DNA from: Onchocerca volvulus
Lineage: Eukaryota; Nematoda; Chromadorea; Rhabditida; Onchocercidae
Direction of reading: 5' to 3'
Assembly (NCBI GenBank): GCA_000499405.2
Contig: HG738137.1
Location: forward strand, 20,856,603 to 20,920,602
DNA length: 64,000 nt
The position numbers and the translations under genes are program-made. Each line of letters starts with the position of its first letter. Position 1 is the stretch's first letter. This document shows, in pieces, positions 1 through 15,908 of the stretch. The notes under the pieces are model-generated. The model had not been told where the DNA came from. It saw only the letters and a program-made list of their open reading frames with translations, and made no database searches.

Positions 1-96
1 ATTTAAAAAATGAAACTTCAATAAATTTTAAGACCACAAATAAAATCCCCTTTTTTTCTTAACAAAATATCATTAATTTCGGCATCTAACATTTAC

Positions 97-4876
<4,780 letters not shown>

Positions 4877-7800
4877 AGCGCATTTAGCAACCTCTCATCA
4901 TGCTTTTATCAAACTTCTTTTGTCTACTTATTCTTGCTTTGACTGATCCACTTTTCTTTTCGAAAATCCACTTCTAATCTTTATCAGCTTAAAAATTTTT
5001 CTAATTTTTAAAAAATTTTTGATTAGCGAAAAATTTTTTGAATTGGTTGCTGACTTAAGTTAACAGCTTAATTAAAACCTTTCGTCGATCCCAATCGTTT
5101 CAGTTGCTCCAGAAATAAGCTACAGTTATTTATTTTGAATTATGATCAAATCAATAGATCGTTGAGAATAATTTGAAAAGACAGCAAGCATTAAAAATTG
5201 TTACAAACTTGGAATGGGCAGTTTATTAGTTAATGGCAATGGTAGAATCAATAGCATAGCAGTGGATCAGTCAGAATGGCAGTAGTGATATCAGTGATGA
5301 TATAATAGTATAGTAATAATTAAAATGAAATGAAAATAGTTCAGTGATAGCTGATAAGAATGAAGAGACTTCTTCCATATGATGCTTAACTATCCTGGCT
5401 GGATAGTACAGGTCAAAGGTCCACGCTGCGAACTATTACTAACATCATGAAAATAGAAAGAATTCAGATAATCTGAATCAAATTAAGGGAAGCATTGACA
5501 GCTTGGCACTTATTCTCATGGGCAGTTTTGATACAGTAACAAATAAGGACACTTGTCGATTATGCCTGAAAGGGATTTTGAGAATTGAGATTTATTCCGC
5601 AAATTGTTACGATACGTTAAGAGAATGATTTAATTATCCCTCAATATACTTTCTTTTATTACTAATACTGTAATTTTTTGGATCATTGTAGGAAAAACAA
5701 TCAGGAAATATGTGAATTTTATAATTGCAGAAACTGTGGATGATTGCTCGAATCAAAGGAGATAAGACATTGATTAACATTTATGCCACCAAATAGAAAG
5801 TGTTTGTCGGAAATGAGTAAGATCTATCTTCAAATGATTAAACAAATTCATACGTAATGATATATATTCTCATTCAAATTTAAAAACTAGGAATTCTTCT
5901 CGAGAATCTGACAACAAACAATTTATTCCCTTTTTTAGAAATGCATGAAAAGAGAGTACATCAAATGGTAACGAGAGTAAAAACACTAATCTTCCTCCTA
6001 GTATATACAGATAAAAGCCAGTTATTTGGAATGCAGTCGTTTGTTTTGCAAATCCTAAAGCAGATTCTAAAGTCCAAAACACCACTTGCTGTCATCCTGC
6101 CCCTTCCAATTTGTCATATCCATTGAAAGCATCATTTTTCAAGACAATTTTGACGTCATTCAATGATAAAAGAGTGAAATCTATGCAAGTTTTGTTAAAA
6201 TTAGTAGTTCAGAACTTCATTAATTTGAACTTAAAAATTGATTCATATTATTATAAAAATGCGCACGGAATTATGTTTAATAAATTAATTACTAGTAAAT
6301 CAAGAGCGAAAAAAGTGCTATAAAAAACGACTTTGACAAATATAGAGTAAGTATTTGGAACATTGACGAAAAACAGGAGAAACTACATAATACAATTTCA
6401 AAAGTCGATGCCTTTTTTGTCTTAATTCGCATCAATTTTAAATTTTAGATACTCGTATCAGATTTTAAGGATTTATCCGATATTATGCCATTAGGTAAAA
6501 GCACAAAAAAGCACAAAGACAAAAAATTTTCTGGCCAGATAGGCGTGAATTTTAGATTTTATGAACAAATAAAACTAATGATCTGAACAGGTATACATTC
6601 CATCTGCGAAAAATTTTTCGAAATAATATTGAAAATGTAATCAAAGTTAAATTAAGTTTACAAATCATTCTGTACAATTTCAGACAGTTCAGTAGTTTTA
6701 AAATAGAACAAAAGATAAGGATAAAATATAAGGTTGATAAAATCACAAGGAAATTTTTAAACTGGTTGGAATAAACTAAATATTAAAATTTCGGAAGCTT
6801 TAGGAATTGATGTACTTTTCCCCATTGCCTTCCCAAAATTTTTTTCCCAGTGGGTTATGAAGATAAAAATATTTAGCCGTATTTGGCATCTTTTTTTCTT
6901 TTTTTTTTTTTTTTTTGTTTTTCGAGAATAACTCTGAAACTCAAATGAATAAAATGAACTTTGAATTAATTCAAAAGTACAATTATTTTAGAGAAAATTT
7001 CGGAGATTTTTCGAACAGTTAGAAATCTGAATGCAAATTAAAAAAAATTTGAATGATGTATAAAAAAGAGCGAAAGCAAGGCAAAGAGAGGATATAGCTG
7101 TGGAATTTGAAGCAGTCGCTTCATCGATTCGGCAGTAGACTTCCAATTTCTACGATCCCAAAACCAATATTCCACAATTTCTTCCATTCAAAGGATATTC
7201 AAGCAAGCAATTTGACTTATTTGAATAAATCAAGGCTCAATTTTTTTTTTTCGAAAAATATGAATGAAATCTATAAACAACACTGAGGTGAAGAGATCTG
7301 GTGAGAAAGATCAAGACTGGTAAGAAGTATAACTTTCATTTTTGCCAAAAAAACTAAACCTAATTGTCCGTCAAAGAAAAACGAGTTAAGCTGAATCATT
7401 TTATTAAGCATATCTATAAACCACAAGATGCTGATTTCCTTGTAGAAATACAAAAATCAATTATAAATTTGCGAAAATTCTGCTTGATAAAAATGAAAAT
7501 GATTGGCAGCTAAGAAAATATTTGAATTTTCATATCATTGGTTCATTTTCAACGCCGCTTTCAAGCTAATATTCCCGGGAATTCTTACAGACATATACTG
7601 TCAAGCTTAAATAATAAAGCGAAACGATTGGAATGACGTGATAGAGAAGGCATGTTTCGACTAAAAGGCAAACTGACGTCTGATTGAGTGACTGCCTAAG
7701 GAAATGATTCGCTATGCATGCCACTGCAAACAGATGCATGCCATTGCAAGCAGCTATTCGTTGGAAAACTGAAAAGACACTAAGAATGTTGAAAATGTCA

Positions 7801-9194
7801 GTGTGTTCATTGATTCCGGTAAAAGAATCAATGATTTGGCATGCAAGTTAAGGATAACTGAATTTTTGGTTTGGAAGTATCCCACTGCAACGGCAGCATT
7901 TTTTTGAACAGAAAAGATGCTTGAGAGAGGGATCTCTTGGAATTCCAGAAATCAACAAATTAACAAAAACATTCATAACCTTTTGGAGTGTCTATTGTAA
8001 GAGTTGGGTTAATTGTGAAGAATATAATTCAACAGCTAACTATGCTGCAAACTCAAAAATAATAATGCGAACTCCTGAATCAGTTTTTACATTCTAATGT
8101 TCTGAAGGTTTTTTTGTTCCAGAATGATGATAATACTTAACTTCTGATGGATTACATTGATACTTGCAAAATCTCTTTCTCAAATGAAATACTTCAATAA
8201 ATTTCTTCCTAAGCTTAAACTTAAATTCCACTTAAAAAAAGTCCTTGTCCGAATATGGAAAAGATGATGAAAATTTTAAATTTAATTTATTTAATTTACT
8301 GGCTAGATTTTGAATTTAATTTATTGAATGTGAATATATAAAATCAACATGGAAGGACTTTGTAAATAAATATTCCTGCTTTTGGTACGATTCGCATCAT
8401 TCACGATACAGTGTATGAGAAAAACTCAAATTGTACGAATGCCGAAAAACCGTGAAAAACACGTGGATGGTCGTAAAAGATTGCCCAAAAAGTCTCCAAT
8501 AATACCTCTTTCAAATTGGTTACATCAATCTATTATCAATTGATTGTTCGAGTACTTATGAGTTACGTATGTATGTATACATTATGTTAGCATGTAATAC
8601 TTGTGTGTATGTGTGTGGATGTGTGTGTGTATGTGTGTATGTATGTATGTGTGTATGTTTATGAGTATATTATGCATCAGTTATTAAACAATTTGATTAT
8701 ACACTTCTAGTAATCGTTGCTTCGAAAAGATGTCTAAATATAGAAATTTGCTTGATGCATTTACTCTACTCTGTCCAAAATGCCATTTTCAAGAATGACA
8801 AATATGCGACATAGTGAGTGCATTGCGTTCTCATCAACGCCACAAGTAGTAATCAATTTATTCATGATTGTATCCAGAAAGTATGTCGAGAGTCTCGACA
8901 ATTGCAATATTGGTTTGTAGCAAAAAGCGTAATGAACAAGCAAGCAACAGATCGAGTTGATGAAGAGATGGAGATAAAAAGGAAAAAGTCAATCTTTAAG
9001 CAACTCATCATGAAATTGATTTTATTTCATTTGATCATGCTTGATGTTTGTTTATTGAGAGTGAATACCGCAGTATATCGAGTCAAAATTACATTCCAAT
9101 CATTTTATATTCCACAAATTTCAGAAAGAGAAATGCTCGTAAAGATTAGAAAGTAATGTCATTAAATAGAATGAAATAATTCAAGTGATGTGTG
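4877..9194. other. gene-poor spacer
   Basis: No gene with convincing exon structure. Upstream of the esterase-like gene the DNA is A+T-rich with poly-T runs (for example 6895-6916). A plus-strand frame at 5442-5627 stays open for about 61 codons and includes an acceptor-like TTCAG at about 5465, but has no good start or partner exon. A minus-strand frame at 8761-8943 and the overlapping plus-strand frame at 8818-9156 contradict each other. I assign no gene. Confidence 0.5.
8578..8662 (+). repeat. TG/TATG microsatellite
   Basis: Imperfect run of GTGTATGTG, TGTGTGTG and TATG words, a compound dinucleotide/tetranucleotide tract. Confidence 0.85.
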
Positions 9195-9480
9195 TTAATG
9201 AGGAATTAACAACATAATCAAATTCTTTCTGCCTATTGCAAGCCATTTGTTGGTCATAATACTAAAGCCTGACCATTGTCCTTCAACCTCGAACTTGTGC
9301 TCTTTCACATCAAGTTTATCACTAGAGCCAATACCGAATTCTGCTCCTTTCAAGCCAGGATTCTTCAATTTCAACGGAATAAGTTTCCTTCAAAATTAGA
9401 GACTAAATGTTGGCATTGCTACAATAGCACTGAAGCCTGAGCGTTTCCAAAAGTCAAAAGTTGTTTTTTGGAATGTGATT
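9195..9480 (-). pseudogene. decayed coding relic with two in-frame stops
   Basis: Read on the minus strand, one continuous frame encodes a 3' portion LIPLKLKNPGLKGAEFGIGS followed by SDKLDVKEHKFEVEGQWSGF and ends at a TAA at 9195. The same frame further upstream (about 9391-9480) reads FDFWKRSGFSAIVAMPTFSL, but a TAA and then a TGA interrupt the join near 9390-9400. The two halves share an F-[ED]-x4-[WR]-S-G-F-S pattern, suggesting internal repeats in the parent protein. An alternative is that 9387-9195 is a live terminal exon using the weak acceptor TTTTGAAG, but I found no phase-compatible upstream exon. Base composition is clearly richer in G+C than its surroundings. Parent family not recognised. 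Confidence 0.5.
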
Positions 9481-11300
9481 CATTCACTCTTCAGCATAAA
9501 AAAGACGGCATCACATGTACATTGTTGTAGGCTTCGGTGATGTTTGATTTAGTTATACAAACCAACTGTGAAGTAACGTCGTAAATTGGACGAATCACAA
9601 TGATGACAACTGATAACATTTAACATTGATTTTTGGGAACAAAATTGATAACTACCTGTACGCAACGTCACCGGCACAATGCACATACACACATATACAT
9701 GCACAAGTCAGCTGTAAAATGTACACACAGAAGCAAGCATATGTACGGCAGGCATAAGCTGGTGCTGAAATGATTCGTTTCAATTCGTACGCAACTTTAA
9801 AAAGAAGTTGTGGAAAGTGGAGGGATGGCTGTTTGTCAGATGGTTTGTCTGTTGACACCTTTTTATGCATCTTTTTTCCATTTTCGCGTAAAGAAATGCG
9901 ATTTATCTTAGCACGAATGTTAAAAATGCATACAATCGAACGTGATATGTTATGGAAAATGATTTTCGTATTGCATTGTTTGTTAACTTGCTTCTCTTTA
10001 AGAAGACATCTTTTCAGTTCTTGCATTTGGCTAGTTTTAAATCTTGCAAATTTGAAAAAATCTTTTTGGTTTTAGTTTAAATTTTCATAAAAATTTTGGG
10101 TAGGTATAGCTGAAGGCAGTTCTCAGAAAGTTAAATATTCAAAATTTTAGTGCATTAGTTCCATGATTCTAAATTGGAAATCCACTATCTCACCCAGAAA
10201 GAAAGTATGGAAAAAAGATTAAGCTCTTAGACTCCAATTTCAAGAAAAATGAATCTGGCGAGATTATTGTCTACGATCCTCATTTTTTCAACATTAATAA
10301 GGCTATCTTTTCGAACATGAAGATAAAAAAAAAATCTAGCGACCTTTTCGATTTTATCAGCATGATCACAAAAGTCGCTCGAATTCGATGGTGCAGTTTT
10401 TATTTCATTTTATTTTATTTTATTTTTTTTTTGGAATTTGTTTAACATTACAAAATTACAAAATCAATCCACCCATTCTTATTTGTTTTATAATTTATAA
10501 CTTATTGAGAAGAATTTGTCAACAAATGCTTCGACTGAATTGATGAATGGCACAAATGTTCTCCCATCGATCGAATTTCGTGAAATTTTTCGAACAGCAA
10601 ATTTTTAAAGTTAGAATCAAATCTATTTCTGATTTCGGTTTATTAAGATTCAAAAGTCACAAAAAACGAATTGCACTGTATTATTGTTTGAATTTGCTGA
10701 TTTTCTAATGCTTCTTCAGATCCTGCACATACTTTTGTATGGCGATATATTTATTTCAGTTCATCTCTATCAATTTTTACTGTTTTGATAGCATATTCTC
10801 TACGTTGCAAATGCAGAAGCAAAACTTTGTAATATTTTGAACTATACGCTGCATATAAATTGCGAAATGAAACTTTTTTACATTTCAAACTTTATATTAC
10901 ATCAAACTATCATTAGCACAATTGGTGGCATTTTATTTGATCTTTGAACTTAATTATTTTTTTACTTGTGTTAGTTTTTCCTTTTCACGTGCTCAAATTT
11001 CTTGAAAATGCTGTAGAATTTGAAACGAAAAAAGTCACCGAATGATGTGACACTTTCGCGCTATTTACGTTATCATTACCAATATCATTATGTCAATAAT
11101 TTTGTTAATGTATCATTAAAAATCACATTAATCAATGAGGAACTCTTTGAATTTATTACACTAATAGCTATTAGTGAAAAGATTCGTATCTTCAATAACT
11201 GCTAATTGTGCGGAACTGTTGAAATTAATAACTGTATTGAAATCTTCTCCATTTCTAGCACTATGTACTATCTGTAATGGACCATTAAAATACTGATTAC
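9481..11300. other. spacer without a supported gene
   Basis: The long minus-strand frame at 9652-10026 (124 codons) overlaps a 101-codon plus-strand frame in a locally G+C-richer patch; neither shows splice sites, a leader or a recognisable motif. The remainder is A+T-rich with poly-T tracts, such as the TTTTATTTTATTTTATTTTT run near 10400-10430. Confidence 0.5.
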
Positions 11301-11566
11301 ATGGGTGATAACGTGCTACTTCTATTATCACTAGTACTCGCAAGTGAGGGAGAAACGCAGAATTGGTCCTTCGAAAATTGTAGTTCGCACTGCACGATTA
11401 AATTCGATGAGGTTGCAATTTTACCTTACTTTTATTTTATAACTTCGTTATTTACTTATCATACTATCAGTTACTACTTGTTATTGGCTTTCTCATTTCT
11501 TCTATTAGTTGGACCATATTTTGTCTTATCCTACCGCTGCAACCATACTTTTCAGTTACAATCGTA
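11301..11566 (+). CDS. possible first exon of a small membrane protein
   Basis: An open frame from an ATG encodes a leader-like start (MGDNVLLLLSLVLASEG), a short Cys-containing segment (ENCSSHC) and a long hydrophobic stretch ending LLAFSFLLLVGPYFVLSY. It ends exactly at a consensus donor (TC^GTAAGT at 11566/11567), which leaves phase 2. The next plus-strand exon I can see (12544) needs phase 0, so either an exon is missing between them or this is not a gene. No family recognised. Confidence 0.25.
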
Positions 11567-12543
11567 AGTGGAAAAAGTTTACCAAAATGATCCCTTAGAA
11601 ACGAGATAAATTACAATGTTCATTCTTGCTTGTTACTCAGCAATTTTTTACTATCAATTAAAGGTTTTGAAAAGAAAACTATGAAAGAGTCGAAATTGAA
11701 GAGTGTACTCTCAAAGTTCAGTATTTCTTAAAGATTTCTATAAGATAATGAAATAACTAGACCAATAGCATCAAATGATTTCAATGAATTCTAAGTAGTT
11801 TTTTAGAACTTGTCGTGTTGGAACAAAACTGCTCAATTTTTTGACAAAACACTTATGAGTATATTGTTGCGATATGTCACCACACAGGTTCATTTACTTG
11901 ATTGACTTGGTGAAGAGAATAATTTATGTAGATAATCATGGTTTAGTGATCCACTTGGAATAGTTTATGGAAGGAAGGTAATAACGTAGTCAGTGCTGTT
12001 GCAAGGAAATTCAGTTTTTTGACAAATTTAAATCAATAAATAAAATTCCAGCTAATTTGGATCATATAGTTCCCCTATTTTCTTGAAATTCTATTCTCTC
12101 TTCAATAAATGTCTGAAATAGAAAAACAATACTATGTATTTATAAATGATCTCGAAGAAGTTGAAAATGAAATATTGAATTAGTGAAATAGGACACAAAA
12201 AGCATGCTTCAAATTGATTATTTTCCATGTATTTTTTACTTAATTGCCCAGTTTTAAACGCTTTTATTTCCGGTAAATATTTTAATAGCGACAAAGCAAC
12301 ATTACGGGAAATTGCCAACTTCTGAAGAAATAGCAAAAGTAAGCTTCAAAATTTGATTGAAATAACCTCGTTTTTTGATTTTTTTCTTTTTGCATAATGA
12401 TATCATTCCATTTTATTTTTCATCTTTGCCTATTCATTACATTATCTATCGCTCTGCTTTCTTCAGAAATAATTCACAATATTCCATCGCTTCATTTTTT
12501 TTCTTTTTTTTTTTTTTGTAATTTTTAGAATAGTATCGGCAGA

Positions 12544-13480
12544 ATGGTTGAGCATATGGAACGCTATTATGTTGGCAGAGATGCTGGCGTTCTGAGAAGA
12601 GAAATTATCAATAAAACTATGATAGCCCTTGTTTCCGCCTCTTTTGTAAGTGCAGTTTTGATTTACCGAATTATAGCAACTTTAGTGATAATGCTCCGAT
12701 AGCGAACTTGAAACACTGTCGACGTTTCTATTGTAATTGAAAGTTATGGATATTGGCCAAAACCTGGCAATTTTTTCACAATTAACTTGTTCAGGATAAT
12801 GACTACGACAAATTAATAAATCGATTAAGCTGTAAAAATATGCTTGATAAAAAGAGAAATGACGTTAGCATCAATTTCTTGATGCCATTTCTTAGATCAA
12901 TTATATAATTTATAAAAACAAAAAGAAAGAAAATTATAAAAACGAAGAAAAGAAAAGGGCTACCTAATTAGATCTTAAAGTACTGGAGAGTTGGGATAAG
13001 AAATTCACGATCAGTGGGATAGCCAACTTCAGGCATCTGACAAATTGGCTGTTTGATAAATTCAAAATTTCCATGTAATGCGGTAGTGAAAGAAATGATG
13101 AAACGACTGAACGATTACCTAAAACCATCTATCTTATCATATATTATCGTGCTCAGAAGTTGAGCTTAACTTGAGCTAAAGATTGTCTAAATAGAAATAC
13201 TCCACAAATTGCAAAACATGGACATTCTGATATCTCATAATCTGATGAATTACTTTTTCAGAAAACGATTGAAGCCAAAAAACAACCGCCTTTGCTGGCA
13301 TGTCCACAAGGCTGTGAAAGAATATCGAAATTTTGGTTATCATGTAGTTTCTTGTCACTGTTATTTTCCGGCCTTTTGACTGCTATCATAGCAATCAATA
13401 AACTTGAACAGGATCGTAAAGATCGAAATTTGGCCTTAGTTGAAAAAACAGTAGAAATTGCTAAAGATAAAAGAAACTGA
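12544..13480 (+). CDS. small single-pass membrane protein, two exons
   Basis: Exon 1 (12544-12645) and exon 2 (13262-13480) join in phase 0 to give 106 residues. Exon 1 follows the acceptor TAATTTTTAG by 14 bases, which fits a spliced-leader site and supports the ATG chosen, and ends at TTT^GTAAGT. Exon 2 follows TTTTTCAG. The protein has an acidic/basic N-terminal half, a CPQGC motif, one membrane segment (about residues 58-80, FWLSCSFLSLLFSGLLTAII) and a charged C-terminal helix (LEQDRKDRNLALVEKTVEIA). Membrane anchoring is clear; the function is unknown and I do not recognise the family. The intron contains an exon-like block on the opposite strand (12968-13106). Confidence 0.6.
12968..13106 (-). 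CDS. orphan exon-like block nested in an intron
   Basis: The minus strand reads FTTALHGNFEFIKQPICQMP, then EVGYPTDREFLIPTLQYFKI and a TAA stop (12968-12970). A TTCAG acceptor sits directly upstream (13107-13111). The amino-acid make-up (Pro, Gly, Asp, Gln, Trp-free but not Lys/Asn/Ile-dominated) is unlike random A+T-rich frames. No partner exons were found upstream on this strand, so it is either the terminal exon of a nested gene or a fragment left by duplication. Family not recognised. Confidence 0.3.
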
Positions 13481-13903
13481 ATTTCGTTCTTTTAGTCATT
13501 CTCTACTTTTTTTTCGAGCAGAAAAAAAAATAAGATATCAGATATTGTAGAAACCATTACGGAAACATTTTGCAATGTATGAAAATTTTTAATATTAATT
13601 TATCAAATGATTTCTTAAGAGTTTTTGAAGATGTTAAAAGTCGTGACGATACCAAAAAAAAAAAAAAAAAAAGGAAAAAAATTTAAAAAATTTTTCTTTG
13701 ACGTTGTGACGGAAAAAGAGATATCGAAATTAGTAAAAACCTCGGCAAAAAGATTTACGAGACAATCTTACAAATCTCAGTCACATCTGCAATATATAAT
13801 ATATTCATGATTTTTTAATTTTGTTTTATTCTTCATTTCATATTTATTCAATTTTTAAATAAATTCCAATTTAATTATATCAATTATTTTTTTCTATTGA
13901 TTT

Positions 13904-14100
13904 TACTTTTTCCCTTTTTTACTTTCTATTCTTTTACTTCACTTTTATTTTTTTTCTTTCCAGTTAATTTATTCTTTTTTTGGGTATTTAAATTCTACTA
14001 TCTAGTTAACGGTTATTCAACAATAGCTTTTTATCCCATATTAATATTTTGAACTTTTCCTGACTTTTGATAAATCGTTTGAAAGATTTACTCAGCGCAA
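13904..14100 (+). repeat. direct duplication, copy A
   Basis: Shares with 14790-14995 the order TTTTATCCCATATT(A/G)ATATTTT, TTGAACTTTT(C/T)CTGACTTT, GATAAAT(C/T)(G/A)TTTGAAAGATTT and CTNAGC. Copy B contains an extra stretch of about 15 bases (TACTGCAATAATGGATAA). The copies are some 880 bp apart and diverged. Confidence 0.75.
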
Positions 14101-14789
14101 ATAAACTGTTAGCGTAACTAGAACACAGCTTTTCATGATTGAGAAAGGTTGAAAGTTTTGGCTTACTTTATGCGGTTAATGAGTTTTCTGTTTTATTAAA
14201 CTGAACTTTTTGCTATGTTGTCGAAAAACAAAAGTCACGAAGCATTCACATTAACAAGCATTGTTATTGCAAGAAGTTGAGAAAAGATCAAGAATCAATT
14301 CATCCTTCCTGTTTAAAACGCAAAAGCGATGGAAGAGCAATCATATCCTTAAAGAAGATAAAATCTTTTGGAAATATAATTCATTTATTCGAAGAAAATT
14401 GAAATTCGACACTAATATCTATTGGAGCTGACTAATGGTGATCAAATAATTTTCATAATGGGAGTCTACACATTTATTTATATAGTCGACAAAAACTGAA
14501 TTAAATAAATTAAAGAATTAAGCGAACTATTTGTAAAATCAGATCCAAATTTTGCTAAATCCAAATTTTAGATTGAAAATTTTTTGTACTTCGGAAACTT
14601 TTAAATCTAAAAAATCTCGCTTATCGAGAGACCTTCACTGCATATTATTTTATGAATATTAATATATTGCAATTTTATAAATATCAATATGTAGTAGAGC
14701 AATCTTCTAAATTTGTTTCAGTTCACTTTTTGTTAAGAAATTATTTCGATACTTCAATGAACTAATAAAATGATTTTTGCCAAACAGGT

Positions 14790-14995
14790 AAGTGCAATAT
14801 CTCCACTTTTTTTCTTTTCAATTAATTAATTAATTAATTTTTTTTTGAATATTTAAATTTTACAGTTCAGTTAATTGTTATTTAACAAGAGCTTTTTTTT
14901 ATCCCATATTGATATTTTACTGCAATAATGGATAATTTTTTGAACTTTTTCTGACTTTCGATAAATTATTTGAAAGATTTGCTAAGCATATAACC
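14790..14995 (+). repeat. direct duplication, copy B
   Basis: Partner of 13904-14100. It begins within a (TTAA)n tract (about 14820-14840) and runs into the 3' end of the minus-strand frame at 14966-15112. Confidence 0.75.
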
Positions 14996-15112
14996 ATCAA
15001 ATAATAGTGAATCCTGCAGAATGAGCGCTACACTGAATATCATCAGTCCAACACAAAGAAGCATGCTGTTATCACTGTCAATGTCCTGAATTTGATCTGC
15101 TGATGATGACAT
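14966..15112 (-). CDS. possible small membrane peptide or terminal exon
   Basis: From ATG at 15112 the frame encodes 48 residues: a Ser/Asp/Gln-rich start (MSSSADQIQDIDSDN), then a hydrophobic segment (MLLCVGLMIFSVALIL) and a short tail ending SKSFK. The frame stays open upstream to about 15183 with coding-like content but no good acceptor. It could be the 3' end of a tail-anchored protein whose other exons I cannot find. No family recognised. Confidence 0.25.
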   Translation of the reverse strand: MSSSADQIQDIDSDNSMLLCVGLMIFSVALILQDSLLFDGYMLSKSFK

Positions 15113-15837
15113 CACATTAACATGATCTTGGATGTCAAAGTGTTGAACTGTCTTCTTTTCTTCACTTTCGTTACTTTTTTTACATTATTCACATATACGG
15201 AATTGCATATCAACTCTGCTAGGTCTCGCCAAAGTTTCTAACATTTATATGTAGAGTTTATAGTTTGTTCTGACAAATCTGTCTTTTATCAGCTGGTAAA
15301 ACGGTAGTGTATTTTGAACTTCTTAAAAGATTCTGGAAAATCTTCTCCTCTCTCGTTTTCCCTGACTTCATGCTCATTAAGCTAGCGCAAATTAATTCTT
15401 CAGAAAATATGGTATTATACAGAGTTGTAAAAGTGTACTTTCTGGAGATCAGTTTTATGATTGGAATAAACTTTAGTTTTACGGATAAAATTATATGAAA
15501 ATGTACTTTTTGAAATTTGAACAACTAAGAAATGAAACATTCTAATAATCACTAGGTATAAAGTAGGATGAAAATAAGTTATAAATAGTTGCATTTAAGA
15601 AATAAGAATGATATTCAAAATTCCACATTTGCTGAAAACAGTTTTTGATAATATCAGTTAGTAGCATTTAGAAGAAATTCAGTCGCAAAATTAGATAAAT
15701 GAATTAAAAGATGATGATATGGGATGAAAAAAAAAAACACGGCAGGTATAGCATCTTGTCGTTCTTTGAAAAAAAAAAAAGTCAAAACAATCATTACGAA
15801 CAGAGTGTTGAGGAAAAAAACCGATCGGCTATTGTAG

Positions 15838-15908
15838 AGCAGCAATAGACTTTATGGCTTTATACGATATTACAAACAATATCGAGCTTATACAATAGTA
15901 AGGGTTAA
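15838..15908 (-). repeat. dispersed repeat copy, inverted partner of 905-975
   Basis: Reverse complement begins TTAACCCTTACTATTGTATA and matches the copy at 905-975. It lies about 15 kb away in opposite orientation. Confidence 0.6.

Noticed and set aside
8818..9156. 112-codon plus-strand frame
   Set aside because: Begins at GTG, overlaps a competing minus frame, and shows no domain.
9652..10026. 124-codon minus-strand frame, the longest simple ORF in the left half
   Set aside because: A 101-codon frame is open on the other strand, there is no splice or start context and no recognisable motif.
13625..13810. Frame with a KKKKKKGKKFKK run
   Set aside because: Translation of a poly-A stretch.
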